Of a stretch of 8,803 bases of DNA, positions 1 through 7,424 are shown in pieces; the first letter of the stretch is position 1; every line of letters begins with the position of its first letter. The notes below the pieces were generated by a model. The model did not search any database. It was given only the letters and a program-made list of their open reading frames with translations, and was not told where the DNA came from. The DNA is from Comamonadaceae bacterium (lineage in GTDB: Bacteria > Pseudomonadota > Gammaproteobacteria > Burkholderiales > Burkholderiaceae). Location: NCBI GenBank assembly GCA_947484245.1, contig CANKOT010000088.1, forward strand, positions 1-8,803, read 5' to 3'. The translations under genes and the position numbers were made by a program.

Positions 1-48
1 AAAGCAGCTGCCGCCAAAGCTGCTCAGTCTGTGATGCCATCTAAATAA
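1..48 (+). CDS. ccmE: C-terminal end of probable cytochrome c maturation heme chaperone CcmE (partial, 5' end outside window)
   Basis: An open frame enters from the left edge and ends at TAA (46-48), encoding 15 residues rich in Ala and Lys (KAAAAKAAQ followed by SVMPSK). The conserved heme-binding core of CcmE is not in the window, so the call rests on position: ccmE normally comes just before ccmF, and only 16 bases separate this stop from the ccmF start. Poorly conserved, low-complexity charged tails are common at the C-terminus of CcmE proteins. CcmE is a membrane-anchored periplasmic protein that binds heme covalently and passes it to the CcmF/H complex. The reading frame is clear; the identity is inferred from neighbours only. 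Confidence 0.7.
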   Translation, partial: KAAAAKAAQSVMPSK

Positions 49-64
49 TTGAAAAGAGTTTTGA

Positions 65-1990
65 ATGATTGTTGAAATTGGTCACTTTGCCTTGATTTTG
101 GCTGCGTGTGTGGCGCTGGTTCAAGGTGTCTTGCCGCTTGCCGGAACCATCAATGACAACCAACGCTGGCAAGCCTTGGCAAAACCGGCTGCAACACTTC
201 AATTTTTGTTGATTGCTTTCTCTTTTGCTGTGTTGGCGCATGGTGCACTGACCGATGACTTTTCGATCAAATACATTGCGGGGCATTCCAATTCGCTGCT
301 TCCTACGCAATACAAATTTGCATCGGTGTGGGGTGGCCACGAAGGTTCCTTGTTGTTGTGGATGCTGATGTTGTCTGGCTGGACATTGGCCGTTGCTATT
401 TTTTCGCGCACATTGCCCTTGGCCATGGTGGCTCGTGTCATTGGCATTTTGGGCTTGGTGTCTACCGGCTTTCTGATGTTCATCTTGATCACGTCCAGTC
501 CGTTTGAACGTCTGTTACCGGCGCCTCTAGACGGTAAAGATTTGAACCCCTTGCTGCAAGACCCTGGATTGGTAATTCACCCACCCATGTTGTACATGGG
601 CTATGTGGGTTTTTCTGTGGCCTTTGCTTTTGCTGTGGCGGCTTTGTTATCGGGCCGAATGGACGCAGCTTGGGCGCGCTGGTCTAGGCCATGGACCATC
701 GTGGCTTGGATATTCATGACGGCAGGCATTGCCTTGGGCTCATGGTGGGCTTACTACGAGTTGGGTTGGGGTGGTTGGTGGTTTTGGGATCCGGTCGAAA
801 ACGCATCTCTCATGCCTTGGTTGTTTGGCACCGCCCTTATTCATGCGCTCATGGTCACAGACAAGCGCGGCGGCTTCAAAGCTTGGTCGGTGTTGCTGGC
901 CATCGGCGCTTTTTCTCTTTCGCTGTTGGGCACCTTCTTGGTTCGATCTGGTGTGCTCACATCGGTTCATGCTTTTGCATCCGACCCTAAGCGAGGCGTC
1001 TTCATTTTGATTTTCTTGGCGGTGGTTGTCGGTGTATCACTGACGCTGTTTGCGTGGCGAGCCCCCAAGGCCACCCTGGGCGGCAAGATGGGCTTGGTGT
1101 CGCGTGAGTCCATGCTGATTGCCAACAGTGTCTTGTTGGTGGTGGCCACAGGTGCTGTGCTGTTGGGCACCATTTATCCGCTCATTGTGGATGCGCTTAA
1201 TTTGGGCAAACTCTCTGTGGGTGCGCCTTACTTCAATGCGGTGTTTGTACCGCTCATGGTGCCAGTGGTGTTTTTGATGGTGCCCGGCGGTATTGCGCAT
1301 TGGCGCGAAGCGCGGTGGGCACAGTTGGGCCACGATTTGCGATTGCCTGCATTGGCCGCTGTTGTGGCGGGTATTGCAATTTGGACGCTGACCGAGCGCG
1401 GCACTTGGCTTACCGGCATGGGCATGGCCTTGGCCACTTGGGTGGTGGTCGGTTTGCTCATGCAAATTTTCATTCGCATGAAAAAGCCAGGCCGCATTCC
1501 GCCCTCATTTTGGGGCATGCACTTGGCGCACTTGGGCATTGCAGTGATCACGGTAGGCATCACCATGGTGAAAAGTTATGAAGTCGAACGCGATGTGCGC
1601 ATGGGCTTGAACGATACCGTGACCATTGAAAACTACAGCTTCGAGTTGACGGGGGTCTCGGATGTCGATGGCCCGAATTACAAAGCCCTTCGCGGTGATA
1701 TCAAGGTGACCAAAGACGGCAAATACCTTGAAATGTTGTATCCCGAAAAACGCAAGTATTTTTCTTCGGCCATGCCCATGACCGAGGCAGGCATCGACTC
1801 GGGCCTATTCCGCGATTTGTATGTTTCTTTGGGCGAGCCCATTGAAGGTGAGCGATTGCAGTGGAGCGTTCGGGTGTTTTACAAACCCTTTGTGTCTTGG
1901 CTTTGGTATGGCGCCATTTTGATGGTGCTGGGTGGTTTGTTGGCGGTGAGCGATAGACGCTATCGCAAGTCGGCAAACAGCATGGCTTAG
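65..1990 (+). CDS. ccmF: Cytochrome c heme lyase subunit CcmF
   Basis: This 641-residue polytopic inner-membrane protein has the usual CcmF length. It is the core of the System I heme ligation complex, taking heme from holo-CcmE and attaching it to the CXXCH of apocytochrome c in the periplasm. The tryptophan-rich WWD heme-handling motif (GWGGWWFWDPVEN) lies at residues 234-246. The histidines expected as heme ligands are present at about H172 (in IHPPM), H260, H302 and H486 or H489, matching the four-histidine pattern known from E. coli CcmF. Many hydrophobic segments span the protein, with a soluble periplasmic stretch at about 505-605 before the last membrane helix (about 612-628). The ATG start is preceded by a weak purine-rich site (GAAAAGAG, 51-58). 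It follows the putative ccmE by 16 bases and is followed by ccmG, so it is very likely co-transcribed. Nothing appears broken. Confidence 0.97.
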   Translation: MIVEIGHFALILAACVALVQGVLPLAGTINDNQRWQALAKPAATLQFLLIAFSFAVLAHGALTDDFSIKYIAGHSNSLLPTQYKFASVWGGHEGSLLLWMLMLSGWTLAVAIFSRTLPLAMVARVIGILGLVSTGFLMFILITSSPFERLLPAPLDGKDLNPLLQDPGLVIHPPMLYMGYVGFSVAFAFAVAALLSGRMDAAWARWSRPWTIVAWIFMTAGIALGSWWAYYELGWGGWWFWDPVENASLMPWLFGTALIHALMVTDKRGGFKAWSVLLAIGAFSLSLLGTFLVRSGVLTSVHAFASDPKRGVFILIFLAVVVGVSLTLFAWRAPKATLGGKMGLVSRESMLIANSVLLVVATGAVLLGTIYPLIVDALNLGKLSVGAPYFNAVFVPLMVPVVFLMVPGGIAHWREARWAQLGHDLRLPALAAVVAGIAIWTLTERGTWLTGMGMALATWVVVGLLMQIFIRMKKPGRIPPSFWGMHLAHLGIAVITVGITMVKSYEVERDVRMGLNDTVTIENYSFELTGVSDVDGPNYKALRGDIKVTKDGKYLEMLYPEKRKYFSSAMPMTEAGIDSGLFRDLYVSLGEPIEGERLQWSVRVFYKPFVSWLWYGAILMVLGGLLAVSDRRYRKSANSMA

Positions 1991-2038
1991 CTCGATGCAA
2001 CCCAAGCCCCCTACGCCATTTAGTTTGAGAGCATTGTC

Positions 2039-2626
2039 TTGAAAAAGTTTTTAATTCCGCTCGGACTGTTTTTGGGTCTGGTTATTTTTCTAGCCGTTGG
2101 CCTGAACCGCGACCCGCGCGAAATTCCATCGCCTTTGGTGGGCAAACCAGCCCCTGCATTTTCCTTGGACACGCTGGATGCCAATGCGCCCAAGTTTGGG
2201 CCTCAAGACATGAAGGGCAAGGTCTGGATGTTGAATGTGTGGGCCACTTGGTGTGTGGCTTGCCGTGAGGAGCATCCCATTTTGGTGGCTTTTTCCAAAG
2301 CCAACCAATTGCCCATTGTGGGCTTGAGCTACAAGGAAGTTCAGCCACAAGATGAGCCCGCTGGTAAAAAGTTTGCGCCTGAAGAGAAGTTGCAATTTGC
2401 CCGAGATCGCAGTGCACTTTGGCTCAAGCGGCATGGCAACCCTTATGTGCTGTCTGCCGTGGATTTGGATGGCCGGGTGGGCATTGATTACGGTGTTTAT
2501 GGTGTGCCAGAAACCTATGTCATTGATAAAGAAGGCGTGATTCGCTACAAGCGTGTGGGCGTGGTCACGCCAGAATTGTTGAAGTCCACCATTTTGCCTT
2601 TGGTGCAGAAATTGAACGCTTCTTAA
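2039..2626 (+). CDS. ccmG: Thiol:disulfide interchange protein CcmG/DsbE (membrane-anchored periplasmic thioredoxin)
   Basis: The 195-residue protein has one N-terminal signal anchor (about residues 4-21) and a periplasmic thioredoxin fold. The active site WATWCVACREEH puts the redox cysteines at C72 and C75, and the CcmG-typical acidic residues follow directly. The cis-proline loop GVYGVPETYV (P157) is also as expected in this family. CcmG takes electrons from a DsbD/CcdA-type membrane reductase and reduces the apocytochrome c or CcmH disulfide so that heme can be ligated. The start is TTG at 2039, supported by GAGAG at 2027-2031, seven bases upstream; no ATG fits better, since everything after this TTG is needed for the anchor. 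A 48-base gap from ccmF holds no terminator that I can see. The weak start codon may lower its level relative to CcmF. Confidence 0.95.
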   Translation: MKKFLIPLGLFLGLVIFLAVGLNRDPREIPSPLVGKPAPAFSLDTLDANAPKFGPQDMKGKVWMLNVWATWCVACREEHPILVAFSKANQLPIVGLSYKEVQPQDEPAGKKFAPEEKLQFARDRSALWLKRHGNPYVLSAVDLDGRVGIDYGVYGVPETYVIDKEGVIRYKRVGVVTPELLKSTILPLVQKLNAS

Positions 2627-2627
2627 T

Positions 2628-2640
2628 GCCTTGTAAAGGC
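2628..2640 (+). repeat. Small perfect inverted repeat in the ccmG-ccmH gap
   Basis: GCCTT (2628-2632) and AAGGC (2636-2640) form a 5-bp stem with a GTA loop, directly after the ccmG stop. The right arm contains AAGG, the only Shine-Dalgarno-like bases near the GTG start of ccmH. If folded, the hairpin could mask that site. It is too short and lacks a T-run, so it is not a terminator. Functional meaning is unproven. Confidence 0.35.
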
Positions 2641-2642
2641 TT

Positions 2643-3146
2643 GTGAAAGACCGCATGAATTTGCAATCTGTATTTTTAAAGTGGCTGTGTGTGGCCAGTT
2701 GGCTTTTCTTGTCTGCTTTGGTGCCCCTTCAGGCCAAGGAAGCAGCCCTTTTGGCAGAAGACCCGCTGGTTGAAAAGCGCTTGATTCACATTTCTGAAGA
2801 GTTGCGTTGCATGGTGTGTCAAAACGAATCGCTGGCTTCTTCGCGCGCAGAGTTAGCCAATGATTTGCGAGAAGAGGTTAGAAAACTCATTCGAGAAGAT
2901 CGAAGTGATTCGCAAATCAAAGAATACTTGGTCACCCGATATGGCGACTTTGTGTTGTACAAACCAGAAGTGAAGCCGCTCACTTGGGTCTTGTGGTTTG
3001 GCCCCTTTTTGTTGCTTGTGTTGGCCATCGTTGGCATGGCGTATTACTTGCGCCAACGTCAGTCCGCTCAAAATAGCAGTTCTGTCTTGAGCGATGATGA
3101 TCGACGCAAAGTTCAAGAAATTTTGAAATCTGGAGATAAGCCATGA
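2643..3146 (+). CDS. ccmH: Cytochrome c-type biogenesis protein CcmH (CycL-like)
   Basis: The product is 167 residues from GTG 2643, or 163 from the in-frame ATG at 2655. It has a hydrophobic N-terminal export segment (about 10-30), then the family hallmark LRCMVCQNES at 54-63 with the redox pair C56/C59. A small helical periplasmic domain follows, ending in the conserved RYGDFVLYKP (99-108), then one C-terminal membrane helix (about 114-136). CcmH is a thiol oxidoreductase of the heme lyase complex that works with CcmG and CcmF to present reduced apocytochrome. Its length fits the short stand-alone CcmH of split systems, in contrast to the E. coli protein, which is fused to a CcmI-like TPR part. 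The start is uncertain: AAGG (2636-2639) is only three bases from GTG, whereas GAAAGA (2645-2650) lies four bases before ATG 2655. The stop overlaps the ccmI start as ATGA. Confidence 0.94.
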   Translation: MKDRMNLQSVFLKWLCVASWLFLSALVPLQAKEAALLAEDPLVEKRLIHISEELRCMVCQNESLASSRAELANDLREEVRKLIREDRSDSQIKEYLVTRYGDFVLYKPEVKPLTWVLWFGPFLLLVLAIVGMAYYLRQRQSAQNSSSVLSDDDRRKVQEILKSGDKP

Positions 3147-4384
3147 ATGCCAGCATGTTGTTTGTGGTCATTGCATTTGGCATTGCGTTGTGCGTCGCGG
3201 CTGTTTTTTTGTGGATCTTGCTGCGTGAAAGAAAGCCCTTAACCCAAGCCAGCCAAGCCACTGCCAACGCCAAGGTCTATCGCGATCAAATTTTAGATCT
3301 CGACCGAGAGCACGACAGTGGCCACATCAGTGATGAAGAATGGCAGCAGTCTAGAGATGAGCTGAGCATGCGCTTGCTTGAAGACACATCTGCAGCCGAT
3401 GACCCTATTGCCAAAACCGAAAAACCTGCAGTGTGGACAGCCGTGGTGTTGGCTGTTGCCTTGCCAATCAGTGCCATGGGCTTTTACATGTGGGTGGGTG
3501 AGCCTGAAGCTTTGAACCCCATGGCGCTCAAATCGCCCGATCAAGTGGATCAAAAAGATTTGGCCAAACTGGCGGAGACATTGGCTGACAAGCTGCAAAG
3601 CCAACCCGAGAATTTACAAGGTTGGGTGATGCTAGGCCGCACCTACCGAACACTGGAAAACTTTGATGCGTCCATCAAAGCCTATGACGCCGCGCTCAAG
3701 CTTTCGGCCGACGACGATTTGCAATTGGAGCGAATCGAGGTGATGGCCATGCAACGCCAAGGAAATTTTGATGGCGAGCCTTGGCGTGTTATTCGCGAAA
3801 TTTTGCAAAAGGATCCTCAGCATTATGGTGCCTTGCTCACCGCGGGCAGTGCCTCTTATGCTGAAGGCAAGTATTCAGACGCTCTGAAGTATTGGGAAAA
3901 AGCTCGCAAGCCTTTAGAGGCCAACCATCCTGACCTGGCTGGTTTAGACAATGCCATTGCCACGGTGCGTGACAAGATGGGCTTGCCTGCGAAGGTTGCA
4001 TCTACTGGCCCTTCAGGCTCTGCTGCTCCTTCCTCAGCACTCAACGTCAGCGGCCAAATCAGCTTGTCTGCTGCGCTGAAGGCCAAGGCCAGCCCTAACG
4101 ATGCGGTTTTTGTTTATGCCACACCCGCCAACGGCGATCGCATGCCATTGGCCATCATGAAAACCACCGTCTCGCAGTTGCCCCTGAATTTCACGCTTGA
4201 CGATTCAACGGCCATGACCCCTGAACGAAAGCTTTCAGCCGCAGGCGAAGTGTTCATCAAAGTGCGTGTGTCTAAGTCTGGCAATGCCATGCCGCAATCA
4301 GGCGATTTGACGGGCGGCAGTGATGGGCCGGTGAAAGTGGGCTCCAAAGGTTTGAAAATAGAAATCAAGGATCAGATGCCGTGA
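3143..4384 (+). CDS. ccmI: Cytochrome c-type biogenesis protein CcmI (CycH-like TPR apocytochrome chaperone)
   Basis: The 413-residue protein has two membrane segments (about 5-27 and 97-117) flanking a cytoplasmic loop with an acidic, coiled-coil-like stretch (VYRDQILDLDREHDSG, about 45-60). Periplasmic TPR-like helical repeats follow (about 155-275; for example WVMLGRTYRTLENFDASIKAY and a second unit near 229-256). A low-complexity Ala/Ser/Pro linker (about 283-300) leads to a C-terminal beta-rich domain (about 302-410) of the kind found in long CcmI proteins. CcmI binds the C-terminal helix of apocytochrome c and delivers it to the CcmF/H heme ligation complex. It starts four bases inside the end of ccmH (ATGA, 3143-3146), which suggests translational coupling, and it is the last ccm gene here, as is usual. 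It is convergent with the next gene. No defects are seen. Confidence 0.94.
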   Translation: MNASMLFVVIAFGIALCVAAVFLWILLRERKPLTQASQATANAKVYRDQILDLDREHDSGHISDEEWQQSRDELSMRLLEDTSAADDPIAKTEKPAVWTAVVLAVALPISAMGFYMWVGEPEALNPMALKSPDQVDQKDLAKLAETLADKLQSQPENLQGWVMLGRTYRTLENFDASIKAYDAALKLSADDDLQLERIEVMAMQRQGNFDGEPWRVIREILQKDPQHYGALLTAGSASYAEGKYSDALKYWEKARKPLEANHPDLAGLDNAIATVRDKMGLPAKVASTGPSGSAAPSSALNVSGQISLSAALKAKASPNDAVFVYATPANGDRMPLAIMKTTVSQLPLNFTLDDSTAMTPERKLSAAGEVFIKVRVSKSGNAMPQSGDLTGGSDGPVKVGSKGLKIEIKDQMP

Positions 4385-4394
4385 TGTTTGCTTT

Positions 4395-4416
4395 CTGAGA
4401 ATAGGCCATACTCAAG
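4395..4416. terminator. Weak imperfect hairpin between convergent ccmI and monooxygenase genes
   Basis: In the 41-base gap between the two stop codons, CTGAG (4395-4399) pairs with CTCAAG (4411-4416) with one bulged A. Two more pairs extend it inward after a mismatch. A short TTTT follows on the + strand at 4423-4426. This could serve as a weak terminator for one or both converging transcripts, but the stem is poor and the evidence is slight. No stronger terminator is present in the gap. Confidence 0.22.
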
Positions 4417-4425
4417 TTAAACTTT

Positions 4426-6147
4426 TCAAGCAGCACATGCTTGTTTGAGAACGGCTTCGGCCTGGGTGGTATCTGCGCCTCGCCAAGCTACAATTTGATC
4501 GGGCCTGATCAGTACCAAATTGGCTTCATAGAGCTGTGCCAAGTCATTCGAAACGTGCCTGACTACTTTCAAATCTATTTTGAATTTCGCAGCAGCATCC
4601 ACAAATGATGTGGCGTCTGAAGGTGCTTCACCCAGGTTCAATAAAGTCCATTCAAAATTTAAGCTGTCAAACAAAGAACTGCCATCGGGCATCCATGCAT
4701 GTGGCGGGCGGCCGCCGGGACATGCGCTGGGCGTGTAGGTATTGGCCGCATCTTCGGGTGGACGAGTGCCGTCAGCAACAATGAGGGGCGATTGATCGTA
4801 TCTGCCTCCAAATGTGACGCCAGGAATGTTGAACTCTCTGCGCACATGGCCATTCAAATAATCGGAGGCAAGGCGGCGAGCTTGTTCACCCTCAGGCGTG
4901 CTTGCTTCCAAGCTTGTGTCGGCATCAAACAACCCAATTGAATCGGCAAACTGGCGTGCATACGTGGTGTTGCGAATGGCCAAAGGCTTTCGTTCAAGCT
5001 CATAACTGTCGAGCAAAGCTGGCTGAGCCTGACCCTTGAGAACAGCAGCCAACTTCCATGCCAAATTGACGGCGTCTTCAACCGCTGTGTTGTAGCCTAA
5101 GCCGCCTGTAGGGGTGAACAAATGAACAGCATCACCGCCTAAAAAAACATGACCCCTTTGAAACGACTCGGCCACCAAAGCATGACCTGCAAGCCATGTG
5201 GCCATGGAGAGAATTTCAATGTCGATGGGCTGTCCGTAAGCCAATGAAAAAAGTCGTTTAGCGTCTTCAGAAGTCAACGCCTCAGTCGCTGCATCGTCAG
5301 ACATCTGAACGTGAAAAGCAAACTCACTTTCACCATCAACCGACATGATGAAAGCCCGCAGCTCTGGGTTGACAGCCACATACATCCAAGCTCTGTCGTT
5401 TGGGTTGCGTTCGTAGAACTTGGGCGCTTTGAGGTAAACGGCCAGCATTTTGCCGCCCATGAAGTTGCGCTTGAAGCCTGTTGCACCGCCCCACGGAATT
5501 TCAAGTTGATGCCTGATTGAGCTGCGTGCGCCATCTGCGCCAATCAAGTATTGGGCGTGAACTTGAATTTTTTCTGGATCGGACGATGTGTTTTGATTTG
5601 ATTCATTCACACGTTCAATCAGGGCTTGAATGGGCTTGGTGCTTGGAGTACGTGTCAACTGGCTGTTTGGCGGGTCAATGCTGCTGTCGCTAAAAGATTC
5701 AAGCTTCCAGCCATAGCGAATGTCATTGCTTGCAAATTTTTCTGCGTGCTTTCGAAGGCACACTTCGACAAATTTTTGTGAAACACGGTGTGGCAATTCA
5801 GCTGCGCTCCACGACCCCGACATGGCCTTGATGGCTTGGGGCGCCGCAGCTGCTGTGGGCAACCTGAGCCTGGCTAGCTCAATTCCGCTGAAGCGGGTGA
5901 GGTAGGCAATGTCGGTTGGGTGATGGGGCGGCAGACCTTGTGCGCGAATTTCGTTGGCAAAGCCCAAACGCCTGAAGTGCTCCATGCTTCTCGCTTGCGT
6001 GGCATTGGCTTGTGGGTTGAATGCTGTGCTGGGTTTGGGATCGACCAGCAGGCACCGAATGTTTCTTCGACCCAGTTCGTTTGCAAGCATCAGACCAAAC
6101 GGTCCGCCGCCCGCAATCAGCACATCGGTTTCAATGGATTGAGTCAT
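4426..6147 (-). CDS. FAD-dependent aromatic-type monooxygenase (PheA/TfdB/MhpA-like flavoprotein hydroxylase)
   Basis: Class A flavoprotein monooxygenases of this type use NAD(P)H and O2 to hydroxylate an aromatic ring, usually a phenol or hydroxybenzoate-like acid, in the cytoplasm. Numbered from ATG 6147 (573 residues), the FAD dinucleotide motif GGGPFG is at 13-18. The DG motif GADGARS is at 203-209. The second FAD motif FLGGDAVHLFTPTGGLGYN is at 335-353, followed by EDAVNLAWKL (357-366). The C-terminal part (about 480-570), ending in LVLIRPDQIVAWRG, resembles the thioredoxin-like dimerisation domain of phenol hydroxylase relatives, and total length fits that family. An in-frame GTG at 6174 would add nine residues (MAPKFQLND). 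I prefer the ATG because the FAD motif then sits at the usual distance, though neither start has a good ribosome binding site. The gene diverges from the Bug/RraA pair, suggesting a common catabolic role. The substrate is unknown, so no gene symbol is given. Confidence 0.88.
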   Translation of the reverse strand: MTQSIETDVLIAGGGPFGLMLANELGRRNIRCLLVDPKPSTAFNPQANATQARSMEHFRRLGFANEIRAQGLPPHHPTDIAYLTRFSGIELARLRLPTAAAAPQAIKAMSGSWSAAELPHRVSQKFVEVCLRKHAEKFASNDIRYGWKLESFSDSSIDPPNSQLTRTPSTKPIQALIERVNESNQNTSSDPEKIQVHAQYLIGADGARSSIRHQLEIPWGGATGFKRNFMGGKMLAVYLKAPKFYERNPNDRAWMYVAVNPELRAFIMSVDGESEFAFHVQMSDDAATEALTSEDAKRLFSLAYGQPIDIEILSMATWLAGHALVAESFQRGHVFLGGDAVHLFTPTGGLGYNTAVEDAVNLAWKLAAVLKGQAQPALLDSYELERKPLAIRNTTYARQFADSIGLFDADTSLEASTPEGEQARRLASDYLNGHVRREFNIPGVTFGGRYDQSPLIVADGTRPPEDAANTYTPSACPGGRPPHAWMPDGSSLFDSLNFEWTLLNLGEAPSDATSFVDAAAKFKIDLKVVRHVSNDLAQLYEANLVLIRPDQIVAWRGADTTQAEAVLKQACAA

Positions 6148-6151
6148 ATCA

Positions 6152-6161
6152 TTCAATTGAA
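6152..6161. repeat. 10-bp perfect palindrome TTCAATTGAA at the monooxygenase start
   Basis: TTCAATTGAA reads the same on both strands. It sits just upstream of the preferred ATG (6147) and inside the nine-codon extension that the GTG at 6174 would add. It could be an operator half of the divergent control region or a chance AT-rich palindrome. No regulator gene is in view to link to it. Confidence 0.3.
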
Positions 6162-6248
6162 ATTTTGGCGCCACGAATGAAGCTCAACCATTGATTTGGA
6201 GTGTGTTTGCATGGCTGCGATTATGACAACTCTAGCGAAGCTTCTCTT

Positions 6249-6260
6249 GGGGTTAATCCC
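6249..6260. promoter_or_regulatory. Near-perfect palindrome in the divergent spacer (operator candidate)
   Basis: GGGGTTAATCCC is a 12-base dyad, perfect except for one G/T position. It lies roughly in the middle of the spacer between the monooxygenase start and the Bug start, upstream of the candidate + strand promoter. Such a place suits a regulator that controls both directions. The element is short and no cognate regulator lies in the window, so this is a candidate only. Confidence 0.3.
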
Positions 6261-6285
6261 ATGTCAATTCAGCGCTTCAGGTGAC

Positions 6286-6313
6286 TTGTCCATAAAATCA
6301 AAGGCTCTAGTAT
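6286..6313 (+). promoter_or_regulatory. Candidate sigma70-type promoter for the Bug-RraA pair
   Basis: TTGTCC (6286-6291) and TAGTAT (6308-6313) are separated by 16 bases, each matching four of six consensus positions. Transcription would start near 6320 and leave a leader of about 40 bases before ATG 6361. On the opposite strand CATAAT (complement of 6220-6225) could be a -10 box for the monooxygenase, but I see no convincing -35 box for it. Assigned by eye. Confidence 0.35.
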
Positions 6314-6347
6314 TTCTCAATACACAGACAAATAACCTCCAAATTAC

Positions 6348-6351
6348 AGGA
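6348..6351 (+). promoter_or_regulatory. Ribosome binding site deciding the Bug start
   Basis: AGGA lies nine bases before ATG 6361 and immediately precedes the codons for a classic signal peptide. It rules out the longer upstream frame beginning at 6196, which has no comparable site and would bury the signal peptide 55 residues into the protein. Confidence 0.7.
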
Positions 6352-6360
6352 AACAACAAC

Positions 6361-7377
6361 ATGCAACTCAGAAAATTTGTCACACACGCCAGCAAAGCCG
6401 GCGGCATAGTGTCCACGCTAGGGCTTGTCATGGCATTGGGTTTGCAGTTTGTGTCTGGCGCTGCCCACAGTCAAACAAGCTTTCCCAACCGGCCAGTCAA
6501 CTTGATCGTGCCCGTTCCCCCGGGTGGTATTCTGGACACCGTGGCCCGCATGGTGGTGCCTCCAATGACTCAAACCTTGGGGCAGCCCGTGGTGATTGAC
6601 AACAAAGCGGGCGCCAGTGGCAACATTGCGGCCAGTTTTGTCGCCAAGTCGGCACCGGACGGCCACAACCTGTTGGTTGGGTATTCCATGTTTCACGTGG
6701 GCAATCCCTCTATGTTTCCCAACCTCACTTGGGACCCGCTGCGCGATTTCACCCCCGTGGGTATGTTGGTTGTATCGCCTCATGTGATGGCCGTTCATCC
6801 TTCCGTTCCTGCCAAAACCCTGCGTGAATTCGTCGACTTGGCTCGTGCCAATCCAGGCAAGCTCAACTACGCCACATCGGGCAACGGCTCGGTGCCGCAC
6901 GTGGGCGTGGAATTGTTCAAGCAGCAAAACAATATTTTCATCACCCACATTCCATACCGAGGCGCGGGCCCGGCCATGTTGGATGTCGTGGCGGGCAATG
7001 TGCAAATGACCGTGGCCACACCGCCATCATTGGTCAGCTTTGTGCAGTCTGGCAAGATGCGTCCCTTGGCAGTGGCTGCCAGCAAGCGAATTCCCTTGAT
7101 GCCAGATGTTCCCACAGCTGCCGAAGCAGGTTTTCCAGGGTTTGAGCTTGAAGCGTGGGTAGCCCTCTTTGCGCCCATGGGCACGCCGCCCGCTACAGTG
7201 CAAAAACTCACCGAGGCTGTGAAGCTGGCCATGGAGTCGCCCAGTGTGCGCAAGTCGGCTGAAACAGCGGGTGTTGAAATTCGATACATGCCCCCCGCTC
7301 AGCTTGATTCCGTGGTTCGCAAGGATATTCAGTATTGGTCCAAAGTCATCAAGACTGCCAACATTCGTGCCGACTAA
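6361..7377 (+). CDS. Bug/TctC-family periplasmic solute-binding receptor
   Basis: The 338-residue preprotein has a signal peptide (positive N-terminus, hydrophobic core about 13-33, probable cleavage after AAHSQ or nearby, about 34-38) and a mature part of normal family length. Family marks are the ligand loop PVPPGGILDTVAR (51-63), VIDNKAGASGNIAA (78-91), the HIPYRGAGPAMLDV region (196-209) and MPDVPTAAEAGFPGFE (247-262). These proteins bind carboxylic acids or amides in the periplasm and either feed tripartite tricarboxylate transporters (TctAB) or act as sensors. They are greatly expanded in Burkholderiales, often without adjacent permease genes, as here. The frame stays open upstream to 6196, but ATG 6361 is the real start: AGGA at 6348-6351 lies nine bases before it and the signal peptide begins there. 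It is 47 bases ahead of the RraA-like gene, probably in one transcript. The ligand cannot be told from sequence. Confidence 0.93.
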   Translation: MQLRKFVTHASKAGGIVSTLGLVMALGLQFVSGAAHSQTSFPNRPVNLIVPVPPGGILDTVARMVVPPMTQTLGQPVVIDNKAGASGNIAASFVAKSAPDGHNLLVGYSMFHVGNPSMFPNLTWDPLRDFTPVGMLVVSPHVMAVHPSVPAKTLREFVDLARANPGKLNYATSGNGSVPHVGVELFKQQNNIFITHIPYRGAGPAMLDVVAGNVQMTVATPPSLVSFVQSGKMRPLAVAASKRIPLMPDVPTAAEAGFPGFELEAWVALFAPMGTPPATVQKLTEAVKLAMESPSVRKSAETAGVEIRYMPPAQLDSVVRKDIQYWSKVIKTANIRAD

Positions 7378-7424
7378 GCCACTTGAACTTTCACATCGAT
7401 TTTTTATTCACAGATCATCTGGAT

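Noticed and set aside
1037..1465. 142-codon minus-strand open frame inside ccmF
   Set aside because: Its composition (His, Gln, Arg rich) is that of an antisense shadow, and the conserved ccmF frame explains the sequence.
2090..2656. 188-codon minus-strand open frame opposite ccmG
   Set aside because: No recognisable motif; ccmG with its CXXC active site and cis-proline is clearly the real gene.
6196..6360. In-frame 55-codon upstream extension of the Bug gene
   Set aside because: It has no ribosome binding site and would bury a clear signal peptide; ATG 6361 has AGGA nine bases upstream.
6418..7005. 195-codon minus-strand open frame inside the Bug gene
   Set aside because: His- and Gly-rich antisense shadow with no start signal or recognisable domain; the Bug frame is strongly conserved.
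7335..7424. Upstream extension of the RraA-like gene into the end of the Bug gene
   Set aside because: It overlaps the Bug coding region in another frame, has no family match, and the normal family length starts at 7425.
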